Below, in pieces: positions 18,868 through 28,120 of a DNA stretch of 64,000 bases. Below the pieces are notes generated by a model that did no database searches, was not told where the DNA came from, and saw only the letters and a program-made list of their open reading frames with translations. Source of the stretch: Allorhizobium borbori (GTDB lineage: Bacteria; Pseudomonadota; Alphaproteobacteria; Rhizobiales; Rhizobiaceae). Position 1 is the first letter of the stretch, and each line of letters opens with the position of its first letter. The stretch spans positions 1 through 64,000 of the forward strand of contig NZ_JACIDU010000019.1 in NCBI RefSeq assembly GCF_014196535.1. The letters are read 5' to 3'. A program made the position numbers and the translations under genes.

Positions 18868-18906
18868 AAATGGAACTGAAGTTTAATATTGAATGTCATT
18901 CCATTT
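18868..18906. promoter_or_regulatory. Divergent operator with 39-bp dyad
   Basis: AAATGGAA (18868-18875) and TTCCATTT (18899-18906) are inverted copies spanning 39 bp. The right half contains TTGAATGTCATTCCA (18889-18903), whose complement TGGAATGACATTCAA nearly equals the palindrome before the iclR gene. It is placed to control both the oxidoreductase (start 18821) and the epimerase (start 19012). Confidence 0.6.
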
Positions 18907-19011
18907 TTTGCAATGATCTGGATCAACAGAAAGACATCGGCCATTTCGGGGAGGAAGCGGCATGACGTACGCATCGACGAATGGCCGCATAGCATCCGGG
19001 AAAGTCCGCGC

Positions 19012-19911
19012 ATGAGCCGCATTCTCGTCACTGGCGGCACCGGCTTCGTCGGCCTGCGTACAGTCGCCGCCCTGCACGCCGCCGGCCATGCCGTCCGAAT
19101 CTTCGATCTTGCGCCGCGCCCCGAGCGCCTGCCGGCGCACATCCCTGCAGAAATCGTTTCCGGCGATATTACCGACACCACATCGGTTATCGACGCGGCC
19201 CGTGATTGCGATGGAATTATCCATCTCGCCGGACTGATGACGGTCGATTGCGCCCGCGATCCGGTGCTTGGCGCACGCGTCAACCTCATCGGTAGTCTTA
19301 ACGTGTTCGAGGCCGCGAAAGAGCGTCGTTTGCCCGTTGCCTACCTCTCCACCGCGGGCGTCTTCGGGCCACAGGATGCCACTCATCCACAGCCGATGAC
19401 CATCTATGGCGCAACCAAGCTTGCAGTTGAGGGTGCCGCCCGCGCCTTCTTCCTCGATCACGGTGTACCAAGCCTTGGCCTGCGCCCCTATATTGTCTAC
19501 GGACCCGGCATCAGCGCTGGCATTGCTGCCGGTCCATCCATTGCCATTGCCGCTTCAGTACGCCGCGAACCGGCGGAAATCCGCTTTTCCGGCCGTGTCG
19601 GCTTCGTGCATGTGGATGATGTTGCCCGCCTGCTGACATCGGCGATGACCGCGCCGCTCGAAGCGGCGATGGCGCTGACCATGGCCGGCGACACCACCGC
19701 AATGGAGGCCTTCGTAGGGGAACTTCGTCACCAGACCGGCTGGGACGGGATCACCATTGTCGGGCCGCCGCTGCGCATTCCCGCCGACCTTGCCTCTGAT
19801 CCGGTTCCCACCATGCTGGGCCACCACCCGGTCACGACGATAGCGGATGGCATCCACCAGTCGCTTACCGCGTTGAAAGCCATGGGCCCGGAGGAATCGT
19901 CCAATGTTTAG
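19012..19911 (+). CDS. NAD-dependent epimerase/dehydratase family protein
   Basis: 299-residue extended-type SDR. The nucleotide motif GGTGFVG is at residues 7-13, followed by a Ser-Thr motif (YLSTAGVFG) and the catalytic YGATK (Tyr-x3-Lys). The family includes sugar epimerases, reductases and lactone-forming dehydrogenases; substrate is not assignable. It is transcribed away from the Gfo/Idh/MocA gene and shares its operator region, so the two likely act on one substrate. The ATG at 19012 gives the standard N-terminus SRILVTGGTG. Confidence 0.85.
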   Translation: MSRILVTGGTGFVGLRTVAALHAAGHAVRIFDLAPRPERLPAHIPAEIVSGDITDTTSVIDAARDCDGIIHLAGLMTVDCARDPVLGARVNLIGSLNVFEAAKERRLPVAYLSTAGVFGPQDATHPQPMTIYGATKLAVEGAARAFFLDHGVPSLGLRPYIVYGPGISAGIAAGPSIAIAASVRREPAEIRFSGRVGFVHVDDVARLLTSAMTAPLEAAMALTMAGDTTAMEAFVGELRHQTGWDGITIVGPPLRIPADLASDPVPTMLGHHPVTTIADGIHQSLTALKAMGPEESSNV

Positions 19912-19978
19912 TCCCCATCGTCCATTTCCCGGATGCAGGCCCCGTGATTTTGTCAAACATCAAAGGAGGTCGGTCAAA

Positions 19979-20006
19979 TTGACGCATGGGAGCGCAGAAT
20001 TAACAT
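19979..20006 (+). promoter_or_regulatory. Candidate promoter for Liv importer 1
   Basis: TTGACG (19979-19984) and TAACAT (20001-20006) are spaced by 16 bases within the 298-base gap before the binding-protein gene. The rest of that gap holds nothing recognisable apart from the ribosome binding site GGAGGA at 20202. The -10 match is only fair. Confidence 0.35.
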
Positions 20007-20209
20007 AAGGTTACGCAGAGGCGAAAATCGGTATTCGTCAACACGCCGGAGCAACCCTTATGGTGCTGGCTGTGGACCATCTGGGAGGATGGAGAAAGCC
20101 GACTGACAGAAATCGCGACTTTGGGGGAAGGAGCCCGAAAGTCAGCGTTCCGGAGCGCGCATTGAGCGACACGCGCCGGATTTTCAAAATGATCATTCAC
20201 GGGAGGAAC

Positions 20210-21340
20210 ATGATGATCAAGAAATTGCTTTCCGCAACCGCAATGGTGCTTGCGTTGGGCGCCATGCCGGCACTCGCTGAACTCAAGGTCGGCTCCATCG
20301 TAGAGCTGTCCGGTCCGGGCGCTGCGGCGGGAACGAACTTCCGCGATGGCGTCAACATGGGCTTTGAGGAAATCAACGCGCAGGGCGGCATCCTCAAGGA
20401 ACCGGTCAAGATTCTCGAATACGACAGCCAGACCGACCCGCAGGTCTCGCGCGCCATGGTGCAGAAGGCCATTGACGAGGACATCTACGCCATCATGGGC
20501 ACGGTGTTCTCCTCGTCCACGGTCGTCAACATGCTGGTCGCCAAGCAGTATGGCATTCCGCAGTTCACCGGCTCGGAAGCGCCGTCGATCACCGCCAAGG
20601 GCAATCCCTACATCTTCCGCACCGCCTTCGGTTCGCAGAAGGGCGTGCCGAAGCTGATCAAGTACATGGTCGAAAAGATGGGCGTGAAGAAGGTCGGCGT
20701 CGCCTGGGCGAACACCGAGTTCGGCAAGGGCGGCCATCAGGCTTTCATCGATGAAGCCAAGAAGGCCGGCCTCGAAATCGTCGTCGACGTTCCCTCCGAA
20801 CAGGCCCAGGCCGACTTCTCCGCCGATGTGCTCAAGCTGAAGAACTCCAGCGCCGAAGCCTTCTTCGTTTATTACACCGAGGAGGAAAGCGCCCGCTTCC
20901 TGCGCGAAGCCCGCAAGCAGGGCATCACCAAGCCGCTGCTGGGTGAAACCACGCTGATCGGCCACAAGGTCATCGAACTGGCCGGCGAGGCCGCCAACGG
21001 CGCCATGGGCCATGTGGGCCTGACGCCGGATGCCGATGTGCCCGCGCTGAAGGACATGGTCGAGCGCTTCAAGACCAAGTTCAAGTACACGCCGGACCAC
21101 AACGCCATCAAGGGTTACACCGCCGCCTGGACGCTGAAATACGTGACCGAAATGGTCGGCAAGCCGGACAGCAAGGCGATTGCCGAAAAGCTGCACGGCC
21201 TGACGCTCAAGGCGTCGGAATATCCGGGCGTGTTGATGGATGTAAGCTGGGACGACACCGGCGAAATGTCGCGCGAGAGCTTCTTCGTGAAGGTCGAGAA
21301 CGGCAAGCAGGTCGTAGAGGCCATCCTGCCCCCGAACTGA
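20210..21340 (+). CDS. Periplasmic substrate-binding protein of Liv importer 1
   Basis: 376-residue type I periplasmic binding protein of the branched-chain amino acid (HAAT/Liv) class. A signal peptide (IKKLLSATAMVLALGAMPALA) ends at about residue 24. The mature start ELKVGSIVELSGPGAAAG is typical. Many proteins of this class bind aromatic or aliphatic acids instead of leucine, and the setting beside a ring-oxidising flavoprotein operon and pobA favours such a ligand. Two adjacent ATG codons (20210, 20213) follow GGAGGA. A strong hairpin separates it from the permease genes. Confidence 0.9.
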   Translation: MMIKKLLSATAMVLALGAMPALAELKVGSIVELSGPGAAAGTNFRDGVNMGFEEINAQGGILKEPVKILEYDSQTDPQVSRAMVQKAIDEDIYAIMGTVFSSSTVVNMLVAKQYGIPQFTGSEAPSITAKGNPYIFRTAFGSQKGVPKLIKYMVEKMGVKKVGVAWANTEFGKGGHQAFIDEAKKAGLEIVVDVPSEQAQADFSADVLKLKNSSAEAFFVYYTEEESARFLREARKQGITKPLLGETTLIGHKVIELAGEAANGAMGHVGLTPDADVPALKDMVERFKTKFKYTPDHNAIKGYTAAWTLKYVTEMVGKPDSKAIAEKLHGLTLKASEYPGVLMDVSWDDTGEMSRESFFVKVENGKQVVEAILPPN

Positions 21341-21360
21341 GCCTGACGGCCAGTCCAATC

Positions 21361-21385
21361 GCCGGCGGCAGGAATTGCCGCCGGC
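21361..21385 (+). repeat. Intercistronic hairpin after binding-protein gene 1
   Basis: GCCGGCGGCA and TGCCGCCGGC form a perfect 10-bp stem with a 5-base loop (GGAAT) 20 bases after the stop. Such hairpins commonly protect the binding-protein message and lower read-through to the membrane genes. Comparable hairpins sit in the same place in the other two Liv operons here. Confidence 0.7.
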
Positions 21386-21433
21386 CCATCACCACCATCG
21401 CCAAGCCGACCACCAGCCCTTGAGGACGAACCC

Positions 21434-22312
21434 ATGGCCGAGCTTCTACAAATCCTTATTTCCGGCCTTGCCGCCGGTTCCATCTATGCGCTCGCCGCCG
21501 TCGGTTTCACGCTGCTATGGCAGGCGTCGCAAACGATCAACTTCGCCCAGGGCGAGTTCGTCATGCTGCCAGCCTTCTTCGTGCTGATCGGCATGACCGT
21601 ATTCGGCCTGCCGCTTTGGACCTCCGTCATTCTGGCGCTGGTTCTGTCGCTCATCCTTCTTGGCGTCGCCTTCAAGCGGCTGATCGTCGAGCCTATGCTG
21701 CCGCACGGCACGCTGCCGCTGGTCATCGCCACCATCGCGCTCGGCGTTCTGATGAAGGAAAGCGTCAAGGAGTTCTACGGTGCCACCGCCCAGCCTTTCC
21801 CCGCCATCTTCCCGCAGGATGTCTATCACATTGCCGGCGCCAGCGTTTCGCTGCAGGACATCGGCAACCTTGCCGTCTCGATGCTCGCGATCGGTGGCCT
21901 CCAGCTTTTCCTCAGCCGCACCCGCACCGGGCGCTGCATGCAGGCCAGCGCCCAGAACCCGGCCGTCGCGCAGATCCTCGGCGTCAACGTCAAGCGCATG
22001 GTGCTCTACACCTTCCTGATCAATGCGACCCTTGCCACGATCGCCTCGGTGTTGATCTCGCCGATCTACCTCGCCAAGTTCTCGAATGGTGAAACGCTCG
22101 GCCTCGTCGCCTTCATTGCGGCCATCGTCGGTGGCTTCAACCAGATCCGTGGCGCCCTCGTCGGCGGCCTGCTGATCGGCATCATCGACAACCTCTCGGC
22201 GGTCTATATTTCCGCTCAGTATCGCTCGGCCATGCCGCTGATCCTGCTCATCGCCATTATCCTGCTGCGCCCGCAGGGCCTGCTCGGCACCCCGGAAGGG
22301 AGAACCGTATGA
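21434..22312 (+). CDS. LivH-type permease, importer 1
   Basis: 292-residue inner-membrane permease with about eight hydrophobic segments. The conserved opening SGLAAGSIYALAAVGFTLLWQASQTINFAQGEFVMLPA and the later GGFNQIRGALVGGLLIG are standard for LivH. Its stop overlaps the livM start by 4 bases. It forms the translocation channel with the next gene. Confidence 0.93.
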   Translation: MAELLQILISGLAAGSIYALAAVGFTLLWQASQTINFAQGEFVMLPAFFVLIGMTVFGLPLWTSVILALVLSLILLGVAFKRLIVEPMLPHGTLPLVIATIALGVLMKESVKEFYGATAQPFPAIFPQDVYHIAGASVSLQDIGNLAVSMLAIGGLQLFLSRTRTGRCMQASAQNPAVAQILGVNVKRMVLYTFLINATLATIASVLISPIYLAKFSNGETLGLVAFIAAIVGGFNQIRGALVGGLLIGIIDNLSAVYISAQYRSAMPLILLIAIILLRPQGLLGTPEGRTV

Positions 22313-23283
22313 CCCGCTTTCAACCTTTTCTCATCATCCTCGGCATCGCCGCACTGATTGCGGCCCCTATCGGGCAGGGCAACTACATCGTTTACACACT
22401 CTGCTCGTGGCTGCTCTTCTCCATCGCCGCGATGGGGCTTAACCTCACGCTCGGCTATGCCGGTCAGGTCAGCCTCGCGCAGGCGGGCTTCATGGGCATC
22501 GGCGCCTATATCACCGCGCTGATGACGCTTGCCGGCATTCACTGGGGCATCGCCGTCATCGTATCGATCGTGTCGAGCTTCGCGGTCGGCCTGCTGCTCG
22601 GCTATCCGGCGCTGCGCGTGCAGCACCATTTCCTCGCCTTCGTCACGCTCGCCTTCAACACACTGCTGTTCCTCGTCTTGCGCAACGAGGAGGAAATCAC
22701 CGGTGGTTCCTTCGGCCTCTCCGGCATGGAACGCCCGTCCTTCTTCGGTTTCAGCACCGACAGCAACATCGCCTTCTACTATTTCTCGCTGGTCTGCTTC
22801 CTCGTGGCCGCCTTCGCGCTGTGGTGGATTCTCCGTTCGCCGTGGGGCCGGTCCTTCAAGGCGCTGCGTGAAAACCCCGTCCGCGCCGAAAGCCTCGGCC
22901 TCAAGGTTCGCCGCCAGACGTTGCTGGCCTTCGCCATCGGCTCGGCATTCGGCGGTCTCGCCGGTGCGCTGCAGGCTCCGCTCGTGCAGTTCATCGAGCC
23001 GTCGAGTTTCGCACTCGTCCACTCGCTGAAGCTTCTGCTCATGGTGGTCGTCGGTGGCTCCGGCTTCTTCTTCGGCCCCATGCTGGGCGCCGCCGTCGTC
23101 ATTCTTCTGCCGGAAGTGCTGCGCTTCACCGAGGGTTACTACCTCATGATCTATGCCTTCCTCGTCATCGTGCTGATGGTCTATTCGCCGAGCGGCCTGA
23201 TCGGCCTCGGTCAGAAGCTGGTCGAAAAGCTCAAGCCGAAGCATGAAGCCCGTCGCGATCTGAAGCAGGGGGTCCAACTGTGA
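22309..23283 (+). CDS. LivM-type permease, importer 1
   Basis: 324-residue partner permease. Hallmarks are NLTLGYAGQVSLAQAGFMGIGAY, the EAA-like ENPVRAESLGLKVRRQTLLAFAIGSAFGGLAGAL and VGGSGFFFGPMLGA. The C-terminal tail is basic and cytoplasmic. It overlaps both neighbours by 4 bases, so the operon is translationally coupled. Confidence 0.93.
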   Translation: MTRFQPFLIILGIAALIAAPIGQGNYIVYTLCSWLLFSIAAMGLNLTLGYAGQVSLAQAGFMGIGAYITALMTLAGIHWGIAVIVSIVSSFAVGLLLGYPALRVQHHFLAFVTLAFNTLLFLVLRNEEEITGGSFGLSGMERPSFFGFSTDSNIAFYYFSLVCFLVAAFALWWILRSPWGRSFKALRENPVRAESLGLKVRRQTLLAFAIGSAFGGLAGALQAPLVQFIEPSSFALVHSLKLLLMVVVGGSGFFFGPMLGAAVVILLPEVLRFTEGYYLMIYAFLVIVLMVYSPSGLIGLGQKLVEKLKPKHEARRDLKQGVQL

Positions 23284-24047
23284 ACATGCACGCCAAGAAC
23301 CACAACGGACCCATTCTTTCGGTCCGCAACATCTCCAAGCAATTCGGTGGTATCCGCGCCGTCAACGGGGTGAGCTTCGATGTCCAGAAGGGCGAGATCC
23401 TCGGGCTGATCGGTCCGAACGGCTCCGGCAAATCGACACTGTTCAACTGCATTCTCGGCCAGCTCCGTCCGACGGAAGGTCATTGCGAAATCAACGGCCA
23501 GAACACCGACGGCGTGCGCCCGGCGGACCTGTCGCTGATGGGCATCGGCCGCACCTTCCAGCAGCTTTCGGTGTTCCCGAAAATGACGGTGCTCGACAAC
23601 GTCATTCAGGCCGGGCAGGAGCATGAGGGCTCGATGCTTTCGCGCCTGTTCGGCAAGCCCGACGCCGGCCTTACCGGAAAGGCCGAACAGCTCATCGAAT
23701 TTTTCCGCCTGACGCCCTATCGCGACACGCCGGCGGGTTCGCTCTCCTACGGCCAGCAGAAGCTGGTGGATGCTGCGATGGCCTTCATGGCCGGCCCCGG
23801 CATCGTGCTGCTCGACGAACCGGCGGGCGGGGTGAACCTCACCATGCTCGGCCACCTCAAGGAACGGCTCATCACCTACAACCGCGAGCACGGCACGACC
23901 TTCGTCGTCATCGAGCACAACATGGAATTCGTCATGTCGCTTTGCACCCGCATCATCGTGCTGGCGCAGGGCGAGATCATCGCCGAGGGGAGCCCGGACG
24001 AAATCCGGTCGAACCAGATGGTCATCGATGCGTATCTCGGAGGCTGA
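23280..24047 (+). CDS. LivG-type ATPase, importer 1
   Basis: 255-residue ATP-binding subunit. Walker A GPNGSGKST, signature LSYGQQKLVD (Tyr for the usual first Gly), Walker B IVLLDEPAGGV and His switch VIEHNM are present. The listed start is a GTG overlapping the livM stop; an ATG two codons later is equally possible. Confidence 0.92.
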   Translation: MNMHAKNHNGPILSVRNISKQFGGIRAVNGVSFDVQKGEILGLIGPNGSGKSTLFNCILGQLRPTEGHCEINGQNTDGVRPADLSLMGIGRTFQQLSVFPKMTVLDNVIQAGQEHEGSMLSRLFGKPDAGLTGKAEQLIEFFRLTPYRDTPAGSLSYGQQKLVDAAMAFMAGPGIVLLDEPAGGVNLTMLGHLKERLITYNREHGTTFVVIEHNMEFVMSLCTRIIVLAQGEIIAEGSPDEIRSNQMVIDAYLGG

Positions 24048-24048
24048 C

Positions 24049-24771
24049 ATGCTGGAGCTGAAAAACCTGAACGGCGGCTATGGCCGCATCACCATCCTCA
24101 ACGGCACGTCCTTCACCATTCCCAAGGCCTCGATCACCACCGTGATCGGGCCGAACGGGGCGGGTAAATCGACCGTGTTCAAGGCGATCTTCGGCTTGCT
24201 CAACATCAATTCCGGCCAGATCCTGCTGGATGGCGAGGATGTGACGCGCAAGAGCCCGGCGGAAATGATCGCCCGCGGCGTGACCTACGTGCCGCAGGGC
24301 CGCAATGTCGTGCCGCAGCTTTCCGTGCTCCACAACCTCGAACTCGGCGGCATCACCTCGAAGGACCAGGCCAAGGTGAAGCGCCGCATGGAAGAGGTCA
24401 TGGACCAGTTCCCCATGCTGCGCCAGCGCAAGGACCAGAAGGCCATCGAACTTTCCGGCGGCCAGCAGAAGCAGCTCGAGATTGCCCGCGCCCTGCTGCT
24501 CGATCCGAAGATGATCCTCATCGACGAGCCGTCCATCGGCCTGTCGCCCAACCTCGTGCAGGAAGTGTTCCAGACGCTCATTCGCCTGCGCGATCAGGGC
24601 GTGACCATCCTGATGGTCGAGCAGAACGCCAAGGCGGCGCTCGCCATGTCGGATTACGGCCTTGTTCTCGAACTCGGCCAGACCCGCATGTTCGACAAGG
24701 CCGACAAGCTCCTGAAAGACCCCCGTGTCGGCCAGCTTTTCCTCGGCGGCCACATCGAGGACACCGCCTGA
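24049..24771 (+). CDS. LivF-type ATPase, importer 1
   Basis: 240-residue second ATP-binding subunit, with Walker A GPNGAGKST, the LivF-specific RGVTYVPQGRNVVPQLSV, signature LSGGQQKQLE and Walker B MILIDEPSIGL. GGAGG lies 5 bases before the ATG. It is the last gene of the importer; a strong bidirectional terminator follows. Confidence 0.93.
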   Translation: MLELKNLNGGYGRITILNGTSFTIPKASITTVIGPNGAGKSTVFKAIFGLLNINSGQILLDGEDVTRKSPAEMIARGVTYVPQGRNVVPQLSVLHNLELGGITSKDQAKVKRRMEEVMDQFPMLRQRKDQKAIELSGGQQKQLEIARALLLDPKMILIDEPSIGLSPNLVQEVFQTLIRLRDQGVTILMVEQNAKAALAMSDYGLVLELGQTRMFDKADKLLKDPRVGQLFLGGHIEDTA

Positions 24772-24794
24772 CCCGTCCTCCACAGGCGGACACG

Positions 24795-24827
24795 AAAAGG
24801 CCCGGCGAGATCATCGCCGGGCCTTTT
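24795..24827. terminator. Bidirectional intrinsic terminator between convergent operons
   Basis: AAAAGGCCCGGCGA and TCGCCGGGCCTTTT pair perfectly over 14 bp around a GATCA loop. A-runs and T-runs flank the stem, so it can end transcription from both the importer operon on the left and the SDR operon on the right. Confidence 0.92.
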
Positions 24828-24846
24828 CTCTCTCCTGAATACTGCT

Positions 24847-25602
24847 TCAACCCGCCGAGGCATCGCCAAAATCGCCGAAGGCGGTCCAGCCGCCATCGAC
24901 CGGAAGCACCGCGCCGGTAATGCCCGAGGCCAGCGGCGAGGCGAGGAATGCGACCGCCGCCGCGACTTCTTCAGCGCGGATCAACCGTCCGATGGGCGTG
25001 CGACGGCGCAACGTCGGCAGGTCGATGCGACCGGCGTCCGCAAGCTTCCTCACCAGTGCCGTCTCCACGAAGGCAGGGGCAACCGCGTTGACCCGCACAC
25101 CCTTGCCCGCCCATTCGCAGGCCATGGCCCGCGTCATGGCGACGACACCCGCCTTGGCCGCGCCATAGGCATTGCGCTTCGGCAGGCCGGTCAGGCCGGC
25201 AATCGAGGAGAGGTTGACGATGGCGCCGGAACCGCGTTCCACCATGCCCTTGGCCACCTCGCGTGACATCAGGAAAGTGCCGGAGAGATGCACGTCCAGC
25301 ACCTTGCGGAAGGCATCGAGGCCCTGTTCCAGTGTCGGCAGATGGCTGTCGCCGATACCGGCATTATTCACCAGAACGTCGAAGGCGGCGGAGGCGCATA
25401 CCGCCACCACCTGCGCCTCGTCGATAATGTCGCACGCGAGCCCTCGATGGCCCTCTCCCAGTTCCGTCGCGCGCTCCGCTGCCTTCGTGCCATCGAGATC
25501 CGCGATGGTCACGCGATAGCCGGCAGCGGCCAACGCCTGCGCAATGGCGAGGCCGATCCCGTCGGCCCCGCCCGTCACCAGTGCGTTTTTGATTTCAAGC
25601 AT
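24847..25602 (-). CDS. Short-chain dehydrogenase (SDR) A
   Basis: Classical SDR of 251 residues. The NAD(P) motif is TGGADGIGLA, with Asp38 region ADLDGT favouring NAD; NNAG, catalytic Ser (NLSSIAGLTG) and YGAAK follow. It would interconvert a ring hydroxyl and ketone. It overlaps the preceding SDR by 8 bases and is third in the flavoprotein-SDR-SDR operon. Start 25602 gives the usual N-terminus MLEIKNALVTGG; upstream codons lie inside the neighbour. Confidence 0.9.
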   Translation of the reverse strand: MLEIKNALVTGGADGIGLAIAQALAAAGYRVTIADLDGTKAAERATELGEGHRGLACDIIDEAQVVAVCASAAFDVLVNNAGIGDSHLPTLEQGLDAFRKVLDVHLSGTFLMSREVAKGMVERGSGAIVNLSSIAGLTGLPKRNAYGAAKAGVVAMTRAMACEWAGKGVRVNAVAPAFVETALVRKLADAGRIDLPTLRRRTPIGRLIRAEEVAAAVAFLASPLASGITGAVLPVDGGWTAFGDFGDASAG

Positions 25603-26374
25603 AGCCCGGCCTCGGCACAAGCCCCATCAAGGTTTGTGAAAGACCGCCATCGACCACGATGTCCTGACCGGACACGTAGGACGCGCGGCGGGAAGCGAGG
25701 AACAGCGCCACATCCGCCATGTCTTCCGGGGAGGCGATGCGGCGCAGCGGCACCATGGCCTCGCGCTTCGCCTTCACCGTCTCGTCCCGGTAGAAAGGCT
25801 CCGAAAGCGGCGTGCGCACCAGACCGGGGCTGACCGTGTTGGAGCGAATGCCCTTCGGGCCCCATTCATAGGCAAGCTGGCGCGACAGCATGAGAATTGC
25901 CGCCTTTGACGCCGAATAGGCCCCACTCGCCGGTTGCGGCTGCGAACCGGCGATGCTCGCCACGTGGACGAGCGCGCCCGCGCCTCGCGCGATCATGCCC
26001 TTACCAAAGGCCTGCGACGTCGCGAGATAGCCTGTGAGGTTGACCGACAGCATGGCCGACCAGTCGGCCTCCGCCACGCTTTCAAGCGGGCCGGGCCGAA
26101 GAATGCCGGCATTGTTCACGAGAATGTCGGCGCCGCCTTCGGCCTCGACCTTTTCGGCGGCGGCGGCGATATCGTCCGCCTTCGAAAGATCGCAGACGAG
26201 CGGGAAGGCGCCGTTGCCGAGTTCGGCCGCAAGCGGTCCGGTGCGTTCCTCGTCCCGGTCAAGCAGCACGACGCGGGCGCCCTCGCCTGCAAAGGCACGC
26301 GCCAGCGCCTGCCCGATGCCGCCCCCGGCACCCGTGATGACAGCCGTCTTTCCGTTCAGTCCAAGCCAGCTCAT
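25595..26374 (-). CDS. Short-chain dehydrogenase (SDR) B
   Basis: Classical SDR of 259 residues with TGAGGGIGQA, LLDRDEE (Asp, NAD preference), NNAGILRPG, catalytic Ser in HVASIAGSQP and YSASK. The start overlaps the flavoprotein stop by 4 bases (ATGA). Coupled to a 1,2-desaturating-type flavoprotein, it could supply the ring ketone which that enzyme needs, for example by oxidising a 4-hydroxycyclohexanecarboxylate-like acid. That substrate is inference. Confidence 0.9.
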   Translation of the reverse strand: MSWLGLNGKTAVITGAGGGIGQALARAFAGEGARVVLLDRDEERTGPLAAELGNGAFPLVCDLSKADDIAAAAEKVEAEGGADILVNNAGILRPGPLESVAEADWSAMLSVNLTGYLATSQAFGKGMIARGAGALVHVASIAGSQPQPASGAYSASKAAILMLSRQLAYEWGPKGIRSNTVSPGLVRTPLSEPFYRDETVKAKREAMVPLRRIASPEDMADVALFLASRRASYVSGQDIVVDGGLSQTLMGLVPRPGYA

Positions 26375-28080
26375 GCGGCGTTCTCCTTTTTCTGCGTTTC
26401 CGGGGCGATGCCCGCCAAATAACGACCGGTGATCCAGCCGAAAGTCATCGCCGGGCCGAGCGTGATGCCCGCACCCGGATAATTGCCGCCCATGATCGAG
26501 GCGCGATCATTACCGACGGCGAAGAGACCGGGAATGACCCCGCCCTGCCGGTCGAGCACTTCGCCGGGAACGGTGGTCTTCAACCCGTCGAACGTGCCGA
26601 GATCGCCCATCTCCATCTTCACCGCGTAGAACGGCCCCTGCTCCACCGGAGCAACGCACGGGTTCGGTCTGTTGTCGGGATCGGCGAGATAGCGGTTGAA
26701 CGACGTTTCACCACGATGGAAGGCTTCGTCCCGGCCCTGCCTTGCGCCGTGGTTGAAGTCGGAAACCGTCGCTTCAAACCCCTTGGCATCTATGCCGCAG
26801 GCACGGGCGAGGTCGGCCAGCGTGCGACCCTTTTTCAGGTAGCCGGACGAAAGCCACGGCGTCAGCGGCATGGGTGCGGGCTTGGCGTGGCCGAGCCCGT
26901 ATTCGCGGATGGTGCGGTGGTCGCAGACCAGCCAGGCCGAGGCCTCTCCCGCCGCAACCATGGCCGCGCCGACATCGTGATAGCTCTCGCTTTCATTGGT
27001 GAATCGCTTCCCGTTGGAAAGCACCGCGATCATGCCCGGCTTGTAGCGGTCGAGCAGATGCGGGAAGATGCCCTTACCCGGCACGCGACTGACCGGCATC
27101 CACGCCGCCGGCTGCGCGAATTCCGCATCGAAAGCGCCGCCGGCCTCCTCGCCCAGACGAATGCCGTCGCCGGTATTGCCCTCCGGTACCGGCGAATAAT
27201 GCCCGGCGCCTGCCTTGAGATGGGCATAGACCTTCGCCCGGCGGGCAAGGTCATGGGCATAGCCGCCGCAGGCCAGCACAACGCCGCGACGGGCGATCAT
27301 CGTGCCCGCTGCCTTGCCACCCACCTTCACGCCCGTGACCCTATCACCCTCCTTGATAAGCCGAAGCGCCGGGGTTTCCGTCAGGATCGGAATGCCGAGA
27401 TCGAAGCAGCTTTTCGCCAGGCGGGCGGCCAACGCGTTGCCGCTTGTGACCTGCACGCCGCGACCGTAGCGCGCGACTTCGCCGGCATGGGCGGCGAGCC
27501 GTTTCAGCACATAGGCAAAGGAGGTAACCGACTTCGTGGCATTGAAGAAATGCTTGATGTCGGCATTGGACGAATTGAACATCATGCCCATGAATGTGAT
27601 GGTGGAAAGCGGCGGGCGCAGCCGCTTGAGATGATCGCCGAGCGCGCTCGTGTCGAAGGGCGCGGCCAGCACCGATCGGCCTACGTCCACGCCACCATCC
27701 ACCGTCGGGTGATAGTCGGGATAGAGCGTCGGCACGAACTTGACCTCAGTCTCCTTCTCGAACCAGTCCAGCATTTTCGGCCCGGTTTCGAGAAAGGCGT
27801 CCACCGCGCCATCATCGAACCAGTTGCCGGTTTCTGCCTTCATGTAGCGGCGCGCGGCCTCGCGTGTATCAGCCGGGTTGTTGACCTTGCCGTGGCGGTT
27901 GCCCGGTATCCACAGCACACCGCCGGAAAAGGCCGTGGTGCCGCCGAAAACCGGCTCCTTCTCGATCACGATCACCGAGAGACCGTGCTTTTTCGCGGTA
28001 ATGGCGGTCGCGAGGCCACCGGCCCCCGATCCGATCACGAGCACATCGCAGACGCGCTCCTCCTCTCCCAGTCGCTCCAT
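26371..28080 (-). CDS. Ketosteroid-dehydrogenase-like FAD flavoprotein 1
   Basis: 569-residue flavoprotein of the fumarate reductase/3-ketosteroid delta-1-dehydrogenase superfamily. FAD-binding VIGSGAGGLATAI lies at about residues 15-27 and VIEKEPVFGGTTAFSGG at 37-53; the active-site-like NYPGAGITLGPAMTFGW is near the C-terminus and carries the Tyr and Gly that in the ketosteroid enzymes grip the ketone. Such enzymes remove hydrogens next to a ring ketone. With two SDRs in the same operon and pobA close by, aromatisation of a ring ketone acid to a phenol acid is my proposed role. GGGAGG precedes the ATG at 28080; an upstream TTG at 28101 is less likely. It is divergent from the AraC activator. 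Confidence 0.87.
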   Translation of the reverse strand: MERLGEEERVCDVLVIGSGAGGLATAITAKKHGLSVIVIEKEPVFGGTTAFSGGVLWIPGNRHGKVNNPADTREAARRYMKAETGNWFDDGAVDAFLETGPKMLDWFEKETEVKFVPTLYPDYHPTVDGGVDVGRSVLAAPFDTSALGDHLKRLRPPLSTITFMGMMFNSSNADIKHFFNATKSVTSFAYVLKRLAAHAGEVARYGRGVQVTSGNALAARLAKSCFDLGIPILTETPALRLIKEGDRVTGVKVGGKAAGTMIARRGVVLACGGYAHDLARRAKVYAHLKAGAGHYSPVPEGNTGDGIRLGEEAGGAFDAEFAQPAAWMPVSRVPGKGIFPHLLDRYKPGMIAVLSNGKRFTNESESYHDVGAAMVAAGEASAWLVCDHRTIREYGLGHAKPAPMPLTPWLSSGYLKKGRTLADLARACGIDAKGFEATVSDFNHGARQGRDEAFHRGETSFNRYLADPDNRPNPCVAPVEQGPFYAVKMEMGDLGTFDGLKTTVPGEVLDRQGGVIPGLFAVGNDRASIMGGNYPGAGITLGPAMTFGWITGRYLAGIAPETQKKENAA

Positions 28081-28120
28081 TCCATTCCTCCCTGTCGTCA
28101 ATGCTATTGATCTTTGCTAA

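Noticed and set aside
20000-21358. Minus-strand open frame of about 452 codons
   Set aside because: Antisense to binding-protein gene 1, which has a signal peptide and family sequence.
26716-28110. Plus-strand open frame of about 464 codons
   Set aside because: Antisense to flavoprotein 1, which has full FAD and active-site motifs. The same applies to plus-strand frames at 33131-34360 and 33948-35564 over flavoproteins 2 and 3.
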